From Candidatus Endomicrobiellum cubanum (GTDB lineage: Bacteria; Elusimicrobiota; Endomicrobiia; Endomicrobiales; Endomicrobiaceae): a stretch of 64,000 nt of DNA. The stretch spans positions 1-64,000 of the forward strand of contig JAISYS010000016.1 in NCBI GenBank assembly GCA_031269735.1, written 5' to 3'. The first letter of the stretch is position 1. Each line of letters begins with the position of its first letter. The notes under the pieces were generated by a model. It ran no database searches. It was not told the DNA's origin and saw nothing but the letters and a program-made list of their open reading frames with translations. The position numbers and the translations under genes are program-made. Positions 1 to 10,383 of this stretch are shown piece by piece.

Positions 1-240
1 TATTTTCCCACACTCAGGATTAGAAGAGTCAGTAATAGTACTATTGCCAGAGATGTTGTAATTAGGACTATTAGTGATATTAATAATTTGAGCAAAAAAG
101 GTGCTAGAGGGTAGTATGAGAGAAGTTGTGTTACACAGACAGATAAAATTTGGATTTAGATAAGATAAAGATTTAGAAGTGCGAGTAATTAAATGTTTGA
201 CCAACCTGCTTGTGTGGTTTTGTGTTACTTCAACTATTGG
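1..240 (-). pseudogene. Fragment of Ser/Asn/Thr-rich surface (beta-helix/autotransporter-like) protein, running off the left edge
   Basis: Minus-strand translation gives ...CNTTSLILPSSTFFAQIINITNSPNYNISGNSTITDSSNPECGKI; same style as the remnants at 47.5 kb and 56.5 kb. Confidence 0.4.
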
Positions 241-398
241 TATATTAAATTAATTTGTGATTTGTTTGTAGTATAGCATTTTTATATAATCAAGGTATAA
301 TTATTATGAAATGATATTAGTAAACAATGTGTTAATAAAATTAGTAGAAGCGAGTTTATGTGAAGAGCAAATATGGAAAGACGATGAAACTTTAAACA

Positions 399-1055
399 AT
401 GGTATTTTATATAAAAATGAAAAATAAAAATCTTTTTGTAACTATTGAAGGTGGAGAGGGATCAGGTAAAACAACGCAGTCAATACTTTTAAAAGAGCAC
501 TTGGAACATAAAGGCTACACCGTTGTATTGACTAGAGAACCTGGAGGCAGTGTCTTTGCTGAATCTATTAGAAATATAATTTTAAATCCAAAATCAAATC
601 TCACTTCAGAAGCCGAGTTATTTTTGTATGAAGCGGCAAGAGCTCAACATGTGCAAGAATTTGTTATACAGCATTTAAAAAAAGGAACAGTTGTTATTTG
701 CGATAGATTTACAGATGCTACTGTAGCTTACCAAGGATATGCAAGGAAGCTAGATATTTCTCTTATAAACAAATTAAACAATATAGCTTCGTTAGGAATT
801 AAGCCAATAGTAACTATTTACTTAGATATTAATCCTTTAAAAGGATTAAATAAAGCAAAAGACTTAGATAAAGAATTTTACGGTATAAAAGGTGATAGAA
901 TTGAAAGAGAGTCTTTGGAATTTCATAAGAATGTAAGAAAAGGATATTTAGAGCAGGCAAAAAAGTATCCTAACAGAATAAAAGTGGTTAAAACTCAAAG
1001 TTCTCCAGAAAAAACACATAAATTAATAAAACAAATTATAGATACGGTTTTATAA
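399..1055 (+). CDS. tmk: Thymidylate kinase (start may be 417)
   Basis: P-loop IEGGEGSGKTTQ, DRFTDATVAYQGYAR motif. Confidence 0.95.
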   Translation: MVFYIKMKNKNLFVTIEGGEGSGKTTQSILLKEHLEHKGYTVVLTREPGGSVFAESIRNIILNPKSNLTSEAELFLYEAARAQHVQEFVIQHLKKGTVVICDRFTDATVAYQGYARKLDISLINKLNNIASLGIKPIVTIYLDINPLKGLNKAKDLDKEFYGIKGDRIERESLEFHKNVRKGYLEQAKKYPNRIKVVKTQSSPEKTHKLIKQIIDTVL

Positions 1056-1996
1056 TGTTTAATAATATTTTAGGACAAAAAAAAGTAAAACAAATACTTC
1101 AAGAGCAAATAAAAAACAATAAAATTGCTCATGCTTATATTTTTATGGGACAAGAAGGTGTCGGCAAACATTTAATGGCACAAGAGTTTGCAAAGATCTT
1201 AAACTGTACAGTAAATGATTTTACAATTACAGATATTGGTGCATGCGATAGATGCGTATCATGCCAAAAGATATCTAAAGGAGTTAGTCCAGATTTACAT
1301 TTTATAGATTTTATAAAACAAGCGGAACTTGAAGATGAAGATATAGCAAAACAAAAAGTGTTAAAGATAGAAACTATAAGATATATGCAAAAAGAAATTG
1401 CGACAAAAGTTCATGAATCAAAATGGAAGGTTTTTGTAATAGATCCTGCTGAAAAAATGAATATTGCAGCTGCAAATTCTTTACTTAAAACGCTTGAAGA
1501 GCCTCCGAACAATACGGTAATAATTTTGATTGCAAAACATAAGGAGACTATACCTAAAACAATAGTATCGCGTTCGCAGATGCTATTTTTTGCTCCAATA
1601 GAGCAAAAAGAAATAGTATCTTGGCTTGTAAAGAATAAATCTTTAAGTTTTGATTATGCTCAGGAAGTGGCAAGTTTAAGTGAAGGTTCATTGAAGAATG
1701 CAATAAATCTTTTAGAAGACAATCAAAAAGAAAATTTGTCTTTATGGCAAAAGTTGAAAGATAAAAATTTTACCATATTGGATATTTTAGAATTTTCAAA
1801 AGAAGCTACTAAAAATAATGCTTTAGACTGTATAGACAGCATGATTGTTCATGCAAAGAAAGATTTTCGGATGTTGCCGCAAGAAAATTTAAGATCTTTA
1901 GAGTTACTAAATAAGTATAGAACTTTAATATTAAAAAATGTAAATGCTCAAACGGTTTTAGATAATTTGTTTTTTGATTTATGCGATTTGATATAG
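1055..1996 (+). CDS. holB: DNA polymerase III delta' subunit
   Basis: AHAYIFMGQEGVGK, Cys cluster, LLKTLEEPP motif; follows tmk. Confidence 0.9.
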   Translation: MFNNILGQKKVKQILQEQIKNNKIAHAYIFMGQEGVGKHLMAQEFAKILNCTVNDFTITDIGACDRCVSCQKISKGVSPDLHFIDFIKQAELEDEDIAKQKVLKIETIRYMQKEIATKVHESKWKVFVIDPAEKMNIAAANSLLKTLEEPPNNTVIILIAKHKETIPKTIVSRSQMLFFAPIEQKEIVSWLVKNKSLSFDYAQEVASLSEGSLKNAINLLEDNQKENLSLWQKLKDKNFTILDILEFSKEATKNNALDCIDSMIVHAKKDFRMLPQENLRSLELLNKYRTLILKNVNAQTVLDNLFFDLCDLI

Positions 1997-2033
1997 AAAA
2001 TAGAGTTTTTAGACAAATCCAATGGAGATTATT

Positions 2034-2843
2034 ATGTCAATAGTTGTAGCAGTACTGTTTAGGAGAATAAAGGATAGAATATATGCAGAATCTGGTAAAA
2101 TAAATTTAAGATTAAATGATAAAATTATAGTTGAAACAGAACATGGTGTTGAGTATGGTATTGTGTATGAAATAGTTAAAGATTTTGTAAAAGGAAAAGA
2201 GTCTGCAGGTAAAATTTTGAGAAAAGTAACAGAAGAAGATAAAAGAAGATTGGTTGATAACCAAAAAAAAAGTTCGAGGGCTCAAGCTACGGTATCCCAA
2301 AAAGTAAGAGAACACAAATTAGATATGAAACTTACCTGTGTAAGCTATACTTTTGATCGTTCCAAACTTTTTATTTACTATACCTCTGAATCAAGGGTAG
2401 ATTTTAGAGACTTAATTAAAGATTTGGGACATGTTTTAAAAACTAGGATACAAATGGTTCAAATTGGTGTTAGGGACGAGTCTAAAATTATAGGGGGAAT
2501 AGGAACTTGTGGACAAGTTTTATGTTGTAAAAACTTCTTAAAAGATTTTAATTCTGTAACTATAGATATGATCAGGGAACAAGAGTTATCTTTAAATACA
2601 ACTAAGCTTTCTGGCCTTTGTGGTAGACTTATGTGTTGTATAGCTTACGAGAATGATACTTATAAGAATATTAAACAATTTTTACCTGAATTAGGCTCAA
2701 ATATTTTGACTCCAGAAGGCAAGGGGAAACTAGTTGCTATTGATTGTGTAAGAGAGCGTGTTAGTGTAGATCTTGGCGATAAATTTTTTAAAATATTTAC
2801 AATTAGACAAATTGAAGATGTAAATGGTGGGAGCAGTAAATGA
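2034..2843 (+). CDS. ricT: PSP1-domain protein, RicT/YaaT family
   Basis: RDESKIIGGIGTCGQVLCCKNFL and LCGRLMCCIAYE motifs; SD GGAG upstream of 2034. Confidence 0.9.
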   Translation: MSIVVAVLFRRIKDRIYAESGKINLRLNDKIIVETEHGVEYGIVYEIVKDFVKGKESAGKILRKVTEEDKRRLVDNQKKSSRAQATVSQKVREHKLDMKLTCVSYTFDRSKLFIYYTSESRVDFRDLIKDLGHVLKTRIQMVQIGVRDESKIIGGIGTCGQVLCCKNFLKDFNSVTIDMIREQELSLNTTKLSGLCGRLMCCIAYENDTYKNIKQFLPELGSNILTPEGKGKLVAIDCVRERVSVDLGDKFFKIFTIRQIEDVNGGSSK

Positions 2844-4372
2844 AATTTTATATTACGACTCCAATTTATTATGTTAATGATATTCCTCACATAGGCCACT
2901 CATATACTACAATTGCAGCAGATATTTTAGCTAGATGGAAACGTTTAAATAATTATGATGTGTTTTTTCTTACTGGCACAGATGAGCATGGAGCAAAGAT
3001 TGCTCAAGCAGCAAAAGAGAAAGGTATTTCGCCTGAAGATCTTTGCAATCAAATGAGCGCAAAATTTAAGGCTGTCTGGCAACTTTTAAATATTTCATAT
3101 ACAGACTTTATAAGAACGACTGAAAGTCGACACTTCGAAAGTGTAGAAAAGATAGTGCAAACATTGTTTGATAAAGGATTGATATTTAAAAAAAAATATG
3201 AAGGGCTTTATTGTGTTGGATGTGAAAGGTTTTATGTCTTAAAAGATTTAGATGAAAACGGTTGTTGTTTATTACATAAAACAAAACCTGTCTTACAATT
3301 TGAAGAAAATTATTTCTTTAAACTTTCTCAATTTGGGGATGAACTTCTAAAAAGAATAACAGATGCAACTCATCAAGAACATATACAAATTCAACCTGAG
3401 GAAAGAAAAAACGAAATTATAGGAAAATTAAAACTTGGATTAGAAGATGTAAGTATTTCTAGAACTACTATAGAGTGGGGCATACCTTTGCCTTTTGATA
3501 AGAGTCAGACTGTGTATGTGTGGATCGATGCTTTGGTAAACTATTTGACAGGAATAGATTTTCCCAAAGAGGAGTTTAAAAAGTATTGGCCAGCAGATGT
3601 ACATCTAATGGCTAAAGACATTTTGTGGTTTCATAGTGTAATCTGGCCTGCTGTTTTAATGGGAGCAGGAATAGAACTTCCTAAAAAGGTGTATTCTCAT
3701 GGTTTTTTTACCTTAAATGGTAATAAAATGTCTAAATCTTTAGGAAATGTTATATCTCCAGAAGATCTTGTTAGTAAATATGGAGTAGATTCTACAAGAT
3801 ATCTTACAGTTACACTTATCCCTTTTGGTCCAGATGGAGACATTTCTTGGGAAGGGTTAACTTTGAAATATAATACGGACTTAGCTAACAATCTAGGTAA
3901 CTTGCTTTCTAGAACGCTTAAAATGGCGGAAAAAAACTTTAACAATATTATACCGCAAACAAAACCTAATTTATATCTTGCTAATCAAGTTGCAGATATT
4001 TTAAAGGATAGTTTTATTTATAATATGGAAAATATTGCTCTTCATAAAGCTGCAGAAAACCTACAAAATGCAATAACTCTTGTGAATCAACAAATAGAGC
4101 AAGACGCACCTTGGAAGCTTGCAAAAATAGATAAAGACAAATTAGCTTATTGCATTTATTCTTACTTACAGGCCATAGACATTATTGCAATACATTTGTT
4201 ATGCTTTATGCCTGAAATTGCACAAAAAATTTGGCATTCTACAGGCGCAACTGGCAATATAGAGGATATAGCAAAAAAATATTTTGCTGATTTTAATATT
4301 CCAGATGAGGGTTTTTCTGTTGAAAATGCAAAACTTGGAAATCCAGGGATACTATTTCCGAGATTCCCTTAA
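2840..4372 (+). CDS. metG: Methionyl-tRNA synthetase
   Basis: HIGHSYTT, KMSKSLGN signatures. Confidence 0.97.
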   Translation: MKFYITTPIYYVNDIPHIGHSYTTIAADILARWKRLNNYDVFFLTGTDEHGAKIAQAAKEKGISPEDLCNQMSAKFKAVWQLLNISYTDFIRTTESRHFESVEKIVQTLFDKGLIFKKKYEGLYCVGCERFYVLKDLDENGCCLLHKTKPVLQFEENYFFKLSQFGDELLKRITDATHQEHIQIQPEERKNEIIGKLKLGLEDVSISRTTIEWGIPLPFDKSQTVYVWIDALVNYLTGIDFPKEEFKKYWPADVHLMAKDILWFHSVIWPAVLMGAGIELPKKVYSHGFFTLNGNKMSKSLGNVISPEDLVSKYGVDSTRYLTVTLIPFGPDGDISWEGLTLKYNTDLANNLGNLLSRTLKMAEKNFNNIIPQTKPNLYLANQVADILKDSFIYNMENIALHKAAENLQNAITLVNQQIEQDAPWKLAKIDKDKLAYCIYSYLQAIDIIAIHLLCFMPEIAQKIWHSTGATGNIEDIAKKYFADFNIPDEGFSVENAKLGNPGILFPRFP

Positions 4373-4410
4373 GTTTTTTAGAGAAAACAAAGTATATAAA
4401 AGAGACAGAA

Positions 4411-5181
4411 ATGATTATAGATACTCATGTTCACATCGCAGATACAAAATTTGATGCTGATAGGAAAGATGTTATACAAAGGGCATTTAACTCAAAGATA
4501 AACAAATTAATAGAAATCTCATGTGAAATGTGTTATTGGGAAAAATCATTAGAGCTTATACAACAAGAGAATATTTTTGCTTCTTTTGGTATTCATCCCA
4601 TAGATGTTTTAAAAGCTGTTAAAAATGACTATGAAAAGTTAGAGTTTTTAATCCAAAACAAAAAATGTGTAGCTGTTGGTGAAATAGGGTTGGACTACCA
4701 TTATGATAACTCTAAAGAGAATGTTGATGCTCAAAAAAAATCCTTAGAGTTCCAACTTAATCTTGCACAAAAGTATAATAAACCAATTATAGTACATTGT
4801 AGAGATGCTTATGATGATATAATTGACTTTCTAAAAAAACGATCATTTGTTCCACAAGGCGTTATCCATTGCTTTTCAGGCAGTTTAGAACATGCAAAAA
4901 TTTTTGTTGATATGGGTTTTTATCTTGGGATTGATGGTCCGGTCACATACAAAAAATCTGATATTTTAAAAGAAGTTCTTAAGAACATAGCAATAGATAG
5001 ATTGCTAGTAGAAACGGATTGTCCTTATCTTACTCCGCAAAAATATAGAGGAACACGCAATGAGCCTGCTTATGTAGTGGAAGTTGTAAAAGAAATTGCA
5101 AATATAAAAAAGTTAGATTTACAAGAAGTAGAGAAAGTGACAACTCAAAACGCTTTAGTTTTATTTAAAGGGATTAAATGA
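4411..5181 (+). CDS. tatD: TatD family metal-dependent DNase
   Basis: DTHVHI, VGEIGLDYH, HCRDA, ETDCPYLTP. Confidence 0.95.
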   Translation: MIIDTHVHIADTKFDADRKDVIQRAFNSKINKLIEISCEMCYWEKSLELIQQENIFASFGIHPIDVLKAVKNDYEKLEFLIQNKKCVAVGEIGLDYHYDNSKENVDAQKKSLEFQLNLAQKYNKPIIVHCRDAYDDIIDFLKKRSFVPQGVIHCFSGSLEHAKIFVDMGFYLGIDGPVTYKKSDILKEVLKNIAIDRLLVETDCPYLTPQKYRGTRNEPAYVVEVVKEIANIKKLDLQEVEKVTTQNALVLFKGIK

Positions 5182-5777
5182 AAATTTCTTATATTTTTGG
5201 AGATAAATTATATTTAAATATAACAAACAGATGTATGATGGCATGTCCTTACTGCATAAAGCGTAAATGGGAAAATAAATTTTGTGGCAATAACTTAAAA
5301 TTAGACAAAGAACCTAATACAAACGAAATCATAAGTTCAATTGGTGACCCTAGAAAATATAAAGAAGTAGTTTTTTGCGGGTACGGAGATTGCTTAATTA
5401 GGCCTGCTATTGTAAAAAAAGTAGCAGAATGGTTAAAAATACAGAACGTAAAGGTGAGAATTAATACTGCAGGACTTGCAAATTACTATTATGGTAAGAA
5501 TATTTTAAAAGACTTAGAAGGTTTAATTGATGTTATTTCAATAAGTTTAAACGGTTCTAACCCTCAAGAACACAATTATATGAACAAACCAATGTTTAAA
5601 GAAAAATCTTTTGATGAAATATTAAAATTTGTTTTAGAAGCAAAAAAATATATACCAGAAGTTTTTATAACTGCTGTAGAATTTCCTGGTTTTGATATTA
5701 CAAAAGTGAAAGAAATATCAAAAAGATTAGGTGTTAAGTTTAGGTCACGGCCTTACTTAAACGAAAATGAACAGTAA
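5178..5777 (+). CDS. TatD-associated radical SAM protein
   Basis: Radical SAM CxxxCPYC motif (CMMACPYCIKRKW); start overlaps the tatD stop. Confidence 0.85.
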   Translation: MKISYIFGDKLYLNITNRCMMACPYCIKRKWENKFCGNNLKLDKEPNTNEIISSIGDPRKYKEVVFCGYGDCLIRPAIVKKVAEWLKIQNVKVRINTAGLANYYYGKNILKDLEGLIDVISISLNGSNPQEHNYMNKPMFKEKSFDEILKFVLEAKKYIPEVFITAVEFPGFDITKVKEISKRLGVKFRSRPYLNENEQ

Positions 5778-6600
5778 TCCTATTTTGAGAATCTTAAATC
5801 TTATTTTTGTAGTGTTACTTTTTTTTATACTCCAAAAGTTCGGGATCACGGTTTTTTTACATAGACAGAAAGCTTACATAAATGTAGATAATGAAGAGTA
5901 TCAAGTTGTTCCCTACAAAAGCATACCATTAAAAAATATATTGGCTCAAAATAATATTGTTCTTAATAAAGATGATATAGTCTCTTGCGATGTAGAGATG
6001 CCAATTAAACCTCTTGCAAAAATAAAAATTGTTCGTGTTACAAAAGAGCAAAAACAAATAACAAAAAAAGTGCCTTTTAGAGTCACTTGGAAAAGACAGT
6101 ACAACTCAAACTTAAGAAATGTAGAATTACAAAAAGGCGTACAAAAAGATATCAAAAGAACTATAGACCAGGTTTTTTATGATGGTATTTTTCATAATGA
6201 AGAAGTCGTAGATGACAAAATCTTATCAAAAGAATATTATCAAGTTGTGTTGTTTTCTTCAGCTAATGTTGTAGAAAAAATTTATGATTTGTCAAAAGCA
6301 AAAAGGATTGAAGTTATAGCAACTGCATATTATCCCGGAGATCCGCTTGCTTGGGGAGACGGGACAGTAACAGTTTTAGGGCAAAAAATGCAAAGAGGTA
6401 TAGTAGCTGTAGATCCTAAAGTTATACCTTTAAAAACAAGGCTTTTTATATCAGGGTACGGTTACGGATATGCCGGAGATACAGGGAACCTCATAAAGGG
6501 AAAGCGAATAGATTTGGGTGTAAATAATGAAAAAGAAGAAAAAGCATGGATGTTTAGAAAAACTACAGTGTACATACTAGAAGAATCAGCAACTTATTAG
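5767..6600 (+). CDS. Secreted G5/3D-domain protein
   Basis: N-terminal TM; G5-like segment; 3D domain VIATAYYPGDPLAWGDGTVT...GIVAVDPKVIPLKTRLFI...KGKRIDL. Confidence 0.8.
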   Translation: MNSNPILRILNLIFVVLLFFILQKFGITVFLHRQKAYINVDNEEYQVVPYKSIPLKNILAQNNIVLNKDDIVSCDVEMPIKPLAKIKIVRVTKEQKQITKKVPFRVTWKRQYNSNLRNVELQKGVQKDIKRTIDQVFYDGIFHNEEVVDDKILSKEYYQVVLFSSANVVEKIYDLSKAKRIEVIATAYYPGDPLAWGDGTVTVLGQKMQRGIVAVDPKVIPLKTRLFISGYGYGYAGDTGNLIKGKRIDLGVNNEKEEKAWMFRKTTVYILEESATY

Positions 6601-6720
6601 TGCCATATTTAAAATGATAATCTTAATTGAAAAAATTCAGATTTTAAAAAGTAGCTAAATTAAATGGTTTTTAGAGAGATACTAACGTTTTGATTGTATC
6701 AAAATGTAAGAACTATACTA

Positions 6721-6803
6721 CCTGACTTGACCAGTAAAAGGGAAAAATGAAGGATTTATTCATAAAAAGGAAGGTTTGGGGGAACCCAAAAGGTCAAGTC
6801 AGG
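6721..6803 (+). repeat. 83-bp palindromic element, family A copy 1
   Basis: CCTGACTTGACC (6721-6732) / GGTCAAGTCAGG (6792-6803) perfect 12-bp TIR; internal TTTGGGGGAACCCAAA. Confidence 0.9.
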
Positions 6804-6819
6804 TAATATGGTGGTGCCA

Positions 6820-7200
6820 AAAACCTTCAGTGTCCATAACTGAATACAAGAACGATTTTATTAGTATGGCACAGGAAATAGAGTATTACTTAACCCAACG
6901 TCGGGCTATTTTTGCGAGATGAAAAATATATAGCCCCTTTGAGAACCTTAATAGAACTATATAATAAGATACGCTCTCTAATCCGCGGTGTGAGTTTTTG
7001 TGTAAGAAATTTATAGATATGATAGATAAAGCATTGGTTCAGTTAGCAAAAGATATGTCGCTAACAGAAAAGCAAGTTGAAGAAGAGAAACAATGGCAAG
7101 AAAACGTACAAAAAATTGGCGGGATAATGAAATTTAAAAGCTATTGGAAGTATTAAGCAACATACGAAGCAGTTTAGAAATATATCCCGAATGACTAACA
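6820..7200 (+). pseudogene. Decayed coding remnants, identity unknown
   Basis: Open stretches without starts, e.g. NPRCEFLCKKFIDMIDKALVQLAKDMSLTEKQVEEEKQWQENVQKIGG. Confidence 0.3.
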
Positions 7201-7291
7201 TCAAATTTAAAAATAAACAAAACAAAAAAGTGGTATATGGTAATCCAAACGACGCTTGCCAAGAATATATGCTTTTGATAAAATAGGCGAT

Positions 7292-8133
7292 ATGAATAAA
7301 GTAAAACTGTTTGAAGAAAAAATAGTTCGCAGCACTTGGGATGAGAAAGCCGAGAAGTGGTGGTTTTCAATCATTGATGCTGTTGCTATTTTAATTGACC
7401 AATCAGACTATGAAAAAAGCCGAAACTATTGGAAATGGCTGAAAGGTAAGCAAAGAAGAAGGGAGTCAGTTGGTTAGTGATACTCACTAACTAAAAATGA
7501 AAGCTTCAGATGGTAAAAACTACAAAACAGACATTGCCGATACCGAGCAGATTTTGCGATTGGTTCAATCTATACCAAGTAAAAAAGCAGAACCTTTTAA
7601 ACTGTGGCTCGCCAAGGTAGGCAGTGAAAGGCTTGACGAAACAATAGACCCGGAAATTTCAATAGAGCGAGCGATTAATAGCTACAGACACTTAGGGGGT
7701 TATAGCGAAAATTGGATAAATCAGCGTATTAAGGCAATCGAAGTTCGCAAAGTGCTTACAGATGAGTGGTATAAAAGCGGAGTAAAGAAAGGGCAGGAAT
7801 ATGCAAAACTTACAGATTTAATGAGCAAGATATGGAGCGGAATGACAACCCACCACGTGAATATAAGAAGTTTAAAGGGCTTAAAAAAGAAAACTTACGC
7901 GATAATATGACCAACACAGAGTTGGTTTTAAATATGCTTGCTGAAGTAGCCGCAACAGATATTTCAGTTGAAAGGCATCCATCAAATTTTGATGAGAGTG
8001 CATCCGTCGCCAAGAGGGTTCTAAAGCTGCCAAAGCCGCCCGTAAGCGAATTGAAAAGAGTACAGGGAAATCAGCAGTTAGCAGCAAAAAGGCTAAATTA
8101 TTCGGATATAAAAAAGTACAGAAGTTGAAATAA
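7292..8133 (+). pseudogene. BRO-N family protein, frameshifted
   Basis: Fragments MNKVKLFEEKIVRSTWDEKAEKWWFSIIDAVAIL..., DIADTEQILRLVQSIPSKKAEPFKLWLAKVG..., MTT/REYKKFKGLKKENLRDNMTNTELVLNMLAE..., RKRIEKSTGKSAVS lie collinear in different frames, with an in-frame stop (CAC TAA CTA where HQL expected). Confidence 0.85.
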
Positions 8134-8283
8134 CTTTAGAGGTTATAGATGTAATGAAACGTTGGAAGACGCTGAATAAAACGAAGTTTTACATTTATTA
8201 CTTCAGAACTTGAAATAAAATACTTGAGTTTTCATACAGAAAGCTGTTTGACTTAATGAAGAATATTAAGGATTGTTCTGTAA

Positions 8284-8371
8284 TGGTGCCGAGGGTGGGA
8301 CTTGAACCCACACGCCGCCAAAGCGACTCGAGATTTTGAGTCTCGCGTGTCTGCCATTCCACCACCTCGGC
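8284..8371 (-). tRNA. tRNA-Leu (CAA)
   Basis: GCCGAGG acceptor, loop CTCAAAA, long variable arm, encoded CCA. Confidence 0.93.
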
Positions 8372-8467
8372 TTTAAATAACATTTGCTTTACAAATTATA
8401 AATATTCTATAATAAAACGATTTACAAGTCAATTTTTTAAGACGATATATGTGATGGTAATTGCAAA

Positions 8468-8611
8468 ATGCTTCAAGATTTAGTAGTAATTAGTATTATT
8501 GTATTAGCAGTTATTCTCCTGATAAGACTCATAATAAAAAATAACTGTAATTGTTGTAAGAAGGATAAAAAATGTTCTGGTTGCCAGGGTAATTGTTTAT
8601 TTAAAAAATAA
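8468..8611 (+). CDS. 47-aa Cys-rich single-TM protein, FeoB-associated Cys-rich membrane protein-like
   Basis: MLQDLVVISIIVLAVILLIRLIIKNNCNCCKKDKKCSGCQGNCLFKK; below the ORF-track size cutoff. Confidence 0.65.
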   Translation: MLQDLVVISIIVLAVILLIRLIIKNNCNCCKKDKKCSGCQGNCLFKK

Positions 8612-8629
8612 TTGCAGGAGGCATTTTCT

Positions 8630-10366
8630 ATGAAGTGTTTTTTTTCGTCTTGCATGTTGGTGTTTTTTCTATGTAGTTTGTGTCCTCTTAATTATCTAAA
8701 TGCTTGTACAACGATGATTGTTACAAAAGGTGCAAGTACAGATGGGAGTACTTTTGTAGCTCATAGTGACGATGACGATTTAGCAGATCAAAGCATTATT
8801 TATGTTCCGGCCAAAGATTGGCCCAAAGGTGCAAAAAGGCCAGTTCATGGTAGTGCTGTAGCAAATGGAGACCTTCCAAAATTTAAAGATTTTTCTGAAC
8901 CTCGTTTAGTAGATTCATCTCGTTCTCCGGATTATGCACATCCTGGATATCCAAAATCAGTACCTTTAGACTATATTCCGCAAGTTCCACATACCTACGC
9001 TTATTTGGATGGTAATTATGGTATAGTCAATGAGTATGGTCTTATGTTTGGAGAATGTACAGATGGAGCAAAAGTTACAAATAATCCAGAGCCTGGCAAA
9101 CGTATTTTTTATTCTTCAGAACTTTCTAGAGTAGCTCTTGAACGTTGTAGAACAGCCAGGGATGCTATACAGCTTATAGGGGATCTTATAGAACATTATG
9201 GATATTATGGTACGGGTGAAACTTTACCTGTGGCAGATTCTCAAGAAGCTTGGGTTATAGAAATGGCTCCTTCTCCAGAAGGTACGGGTGGTCTTTGGGT
9301 AGCACAACGTGTTCCGGACGGAGAATTTTTTGTCGCAGCTAATGAGTTTAGAATTAGAGATATAGTTCCTGGAAATCCTGATCAGATGTATGCTAGATCT
9401 CTTTTTAATGTTGTAGAGCGCACAGGTATTCGCAGTCCTAAAGATAAAAAGAAACCAATGGATTGGTTAACAACTGTAAGTAAGGGAGAGTATAGCCACC
9501 CCTATTATTCTTTACGTAGAGTTTGGAGAGCTTTTTCTTTGGCAGCGCCTTCTTTAAAACTTTCACCTTGGGTTCAAGATGGGACCACAAGAGCTTATCC
9601 ATTTTCTGTTAAACCAGATGCAAAAATGAATCTTTCTGATATAAAGAAAATTTATCGTGATCATTATGAAGGCACAGAATTTGATTTAACGAAAGGTATT
9701 GCTGCTGGTCCGTTTGGATGTCCTAATAGATATTTAGGGCCTAAAGATCCTAGCGGAGATGTAGGAGATCCAAGTGTTAAACTCGAAGGCGCCTGGGAAA
9801 GACCAATATCTATGTTTTACACAGGATATGTTTTTATTAATCAATTAAAGCCGAATGCACAGTTTCCCTTAAACGTAGTATCATGGATAGCTTTAAATAC
9901 TCCAGCGGAATCTGTCTTTGTGCCACTTGCAGTAGCTAAAACTCCTAGACCTTATGTAAATGCCAATCCTAAGAAATATGACCCTAATTCTGCATGGTGG
10001 ACATATAATTTGATTGGAGAATATTCAAATATTAAATATAGCTATATGATCAAAGATATACAGTCAAAAGCTCTAAAAGATGAAGAAAGTTCTGAAAGAG
10101 TAGTAAACGATTTAACCTACAGATTAGAAAATATAGCAAAAACAACCCCCAAAAAAGCTATTGATGAATTTTCAAAAGCTTTAAACCAAAATGCTGAAAG
10201 GATTTGTAAAGATTGGCAAAACTTTTTTATTGAACTTCACTTTAAATACAATCAAGGTTTTATAAATTCTTCAGATAAGATGGCTCAAAAAGTTGGGTAT
10301 AGTCAAGATTGGCTAAAGTACACAAATTATAAACAAGGACCTACAACATATAGAAAAAATAAATGA
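8630..10366 (+). CDS. C69 family peptidase (dipeptidase)
   Basis: Signal peptide then NACTTMIVTKGASTDGSTFVAHSDDDD (N-terminal nucleophile Cys); SD AGGAGG at 8616. Confidence 0.9.
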   Translation: MKCFFSSCMLVFFLCSLCPLNYLNACTTMIVTKGASTDGSTFVAHSDDDDLADQSIIYVPAKDWPKGAKRPVHGSAVANGDLPKFKDFSEPRLVDSSRSPDYAHPGYPKSVPLDYIPQVPHTYAYLDGNYGIVNEYGLMFGECTDGAKVTNNPEPGKRIFYSSELSRVALERCRTARDAIQLIGDLIEHYGYYGTGETLPVADSQEAWVIEMAPSPEGTGGLWVAQRVPDGEFFVAANEFRIRDIVPGNPDQMYARSLFNVVERTGIRSPKDKKKPMDWLTTVSKGEYSHPYYSLRRVWRAFSLAAPSLKLSPWVQDGTTRAYPFSVKPDAKMNLSDIKKIYRDHYEGTEFDLTKGIAAGPFGCPNRYLGPKDPSGDVGDPSVKLEGAWERPISMFYTGYVFINQLKPNAQFPLNVVSWIALNTPAESVFVPLAVAKTPRPYVNANPKKYDPNSAWWTYNLIGEYSNIKYSYMIKDIQSKALKDEESSERVVNDLTYRLENIAKTTPKKAIDEFSKALNQNAERICKDWQNFFIELHFKYNQGFINSSDKMAQKVGYSQDWLKYTNYKQGPTTYRKNK

Positions 10367-10383
10367 AAAGAGAATAAATAAAA

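Noticed and set aside
311-427. 38-aa ORF MILVNNVLIKLVEASLCEEQIWKDDETLNNGILYKNEK overlapping the tmk start
   Set aside because: Too short, no recognisable motif; could be chance in AT-rich DNA.
8198-8383. 61-aa minus-strand ORF MLFKAEVVEWQTRETQNLESLWRRVGSSPTLGTI
   Set aside because: Translation of the tRNA-Leu gene (8284-8371); a classic spurious ORF.
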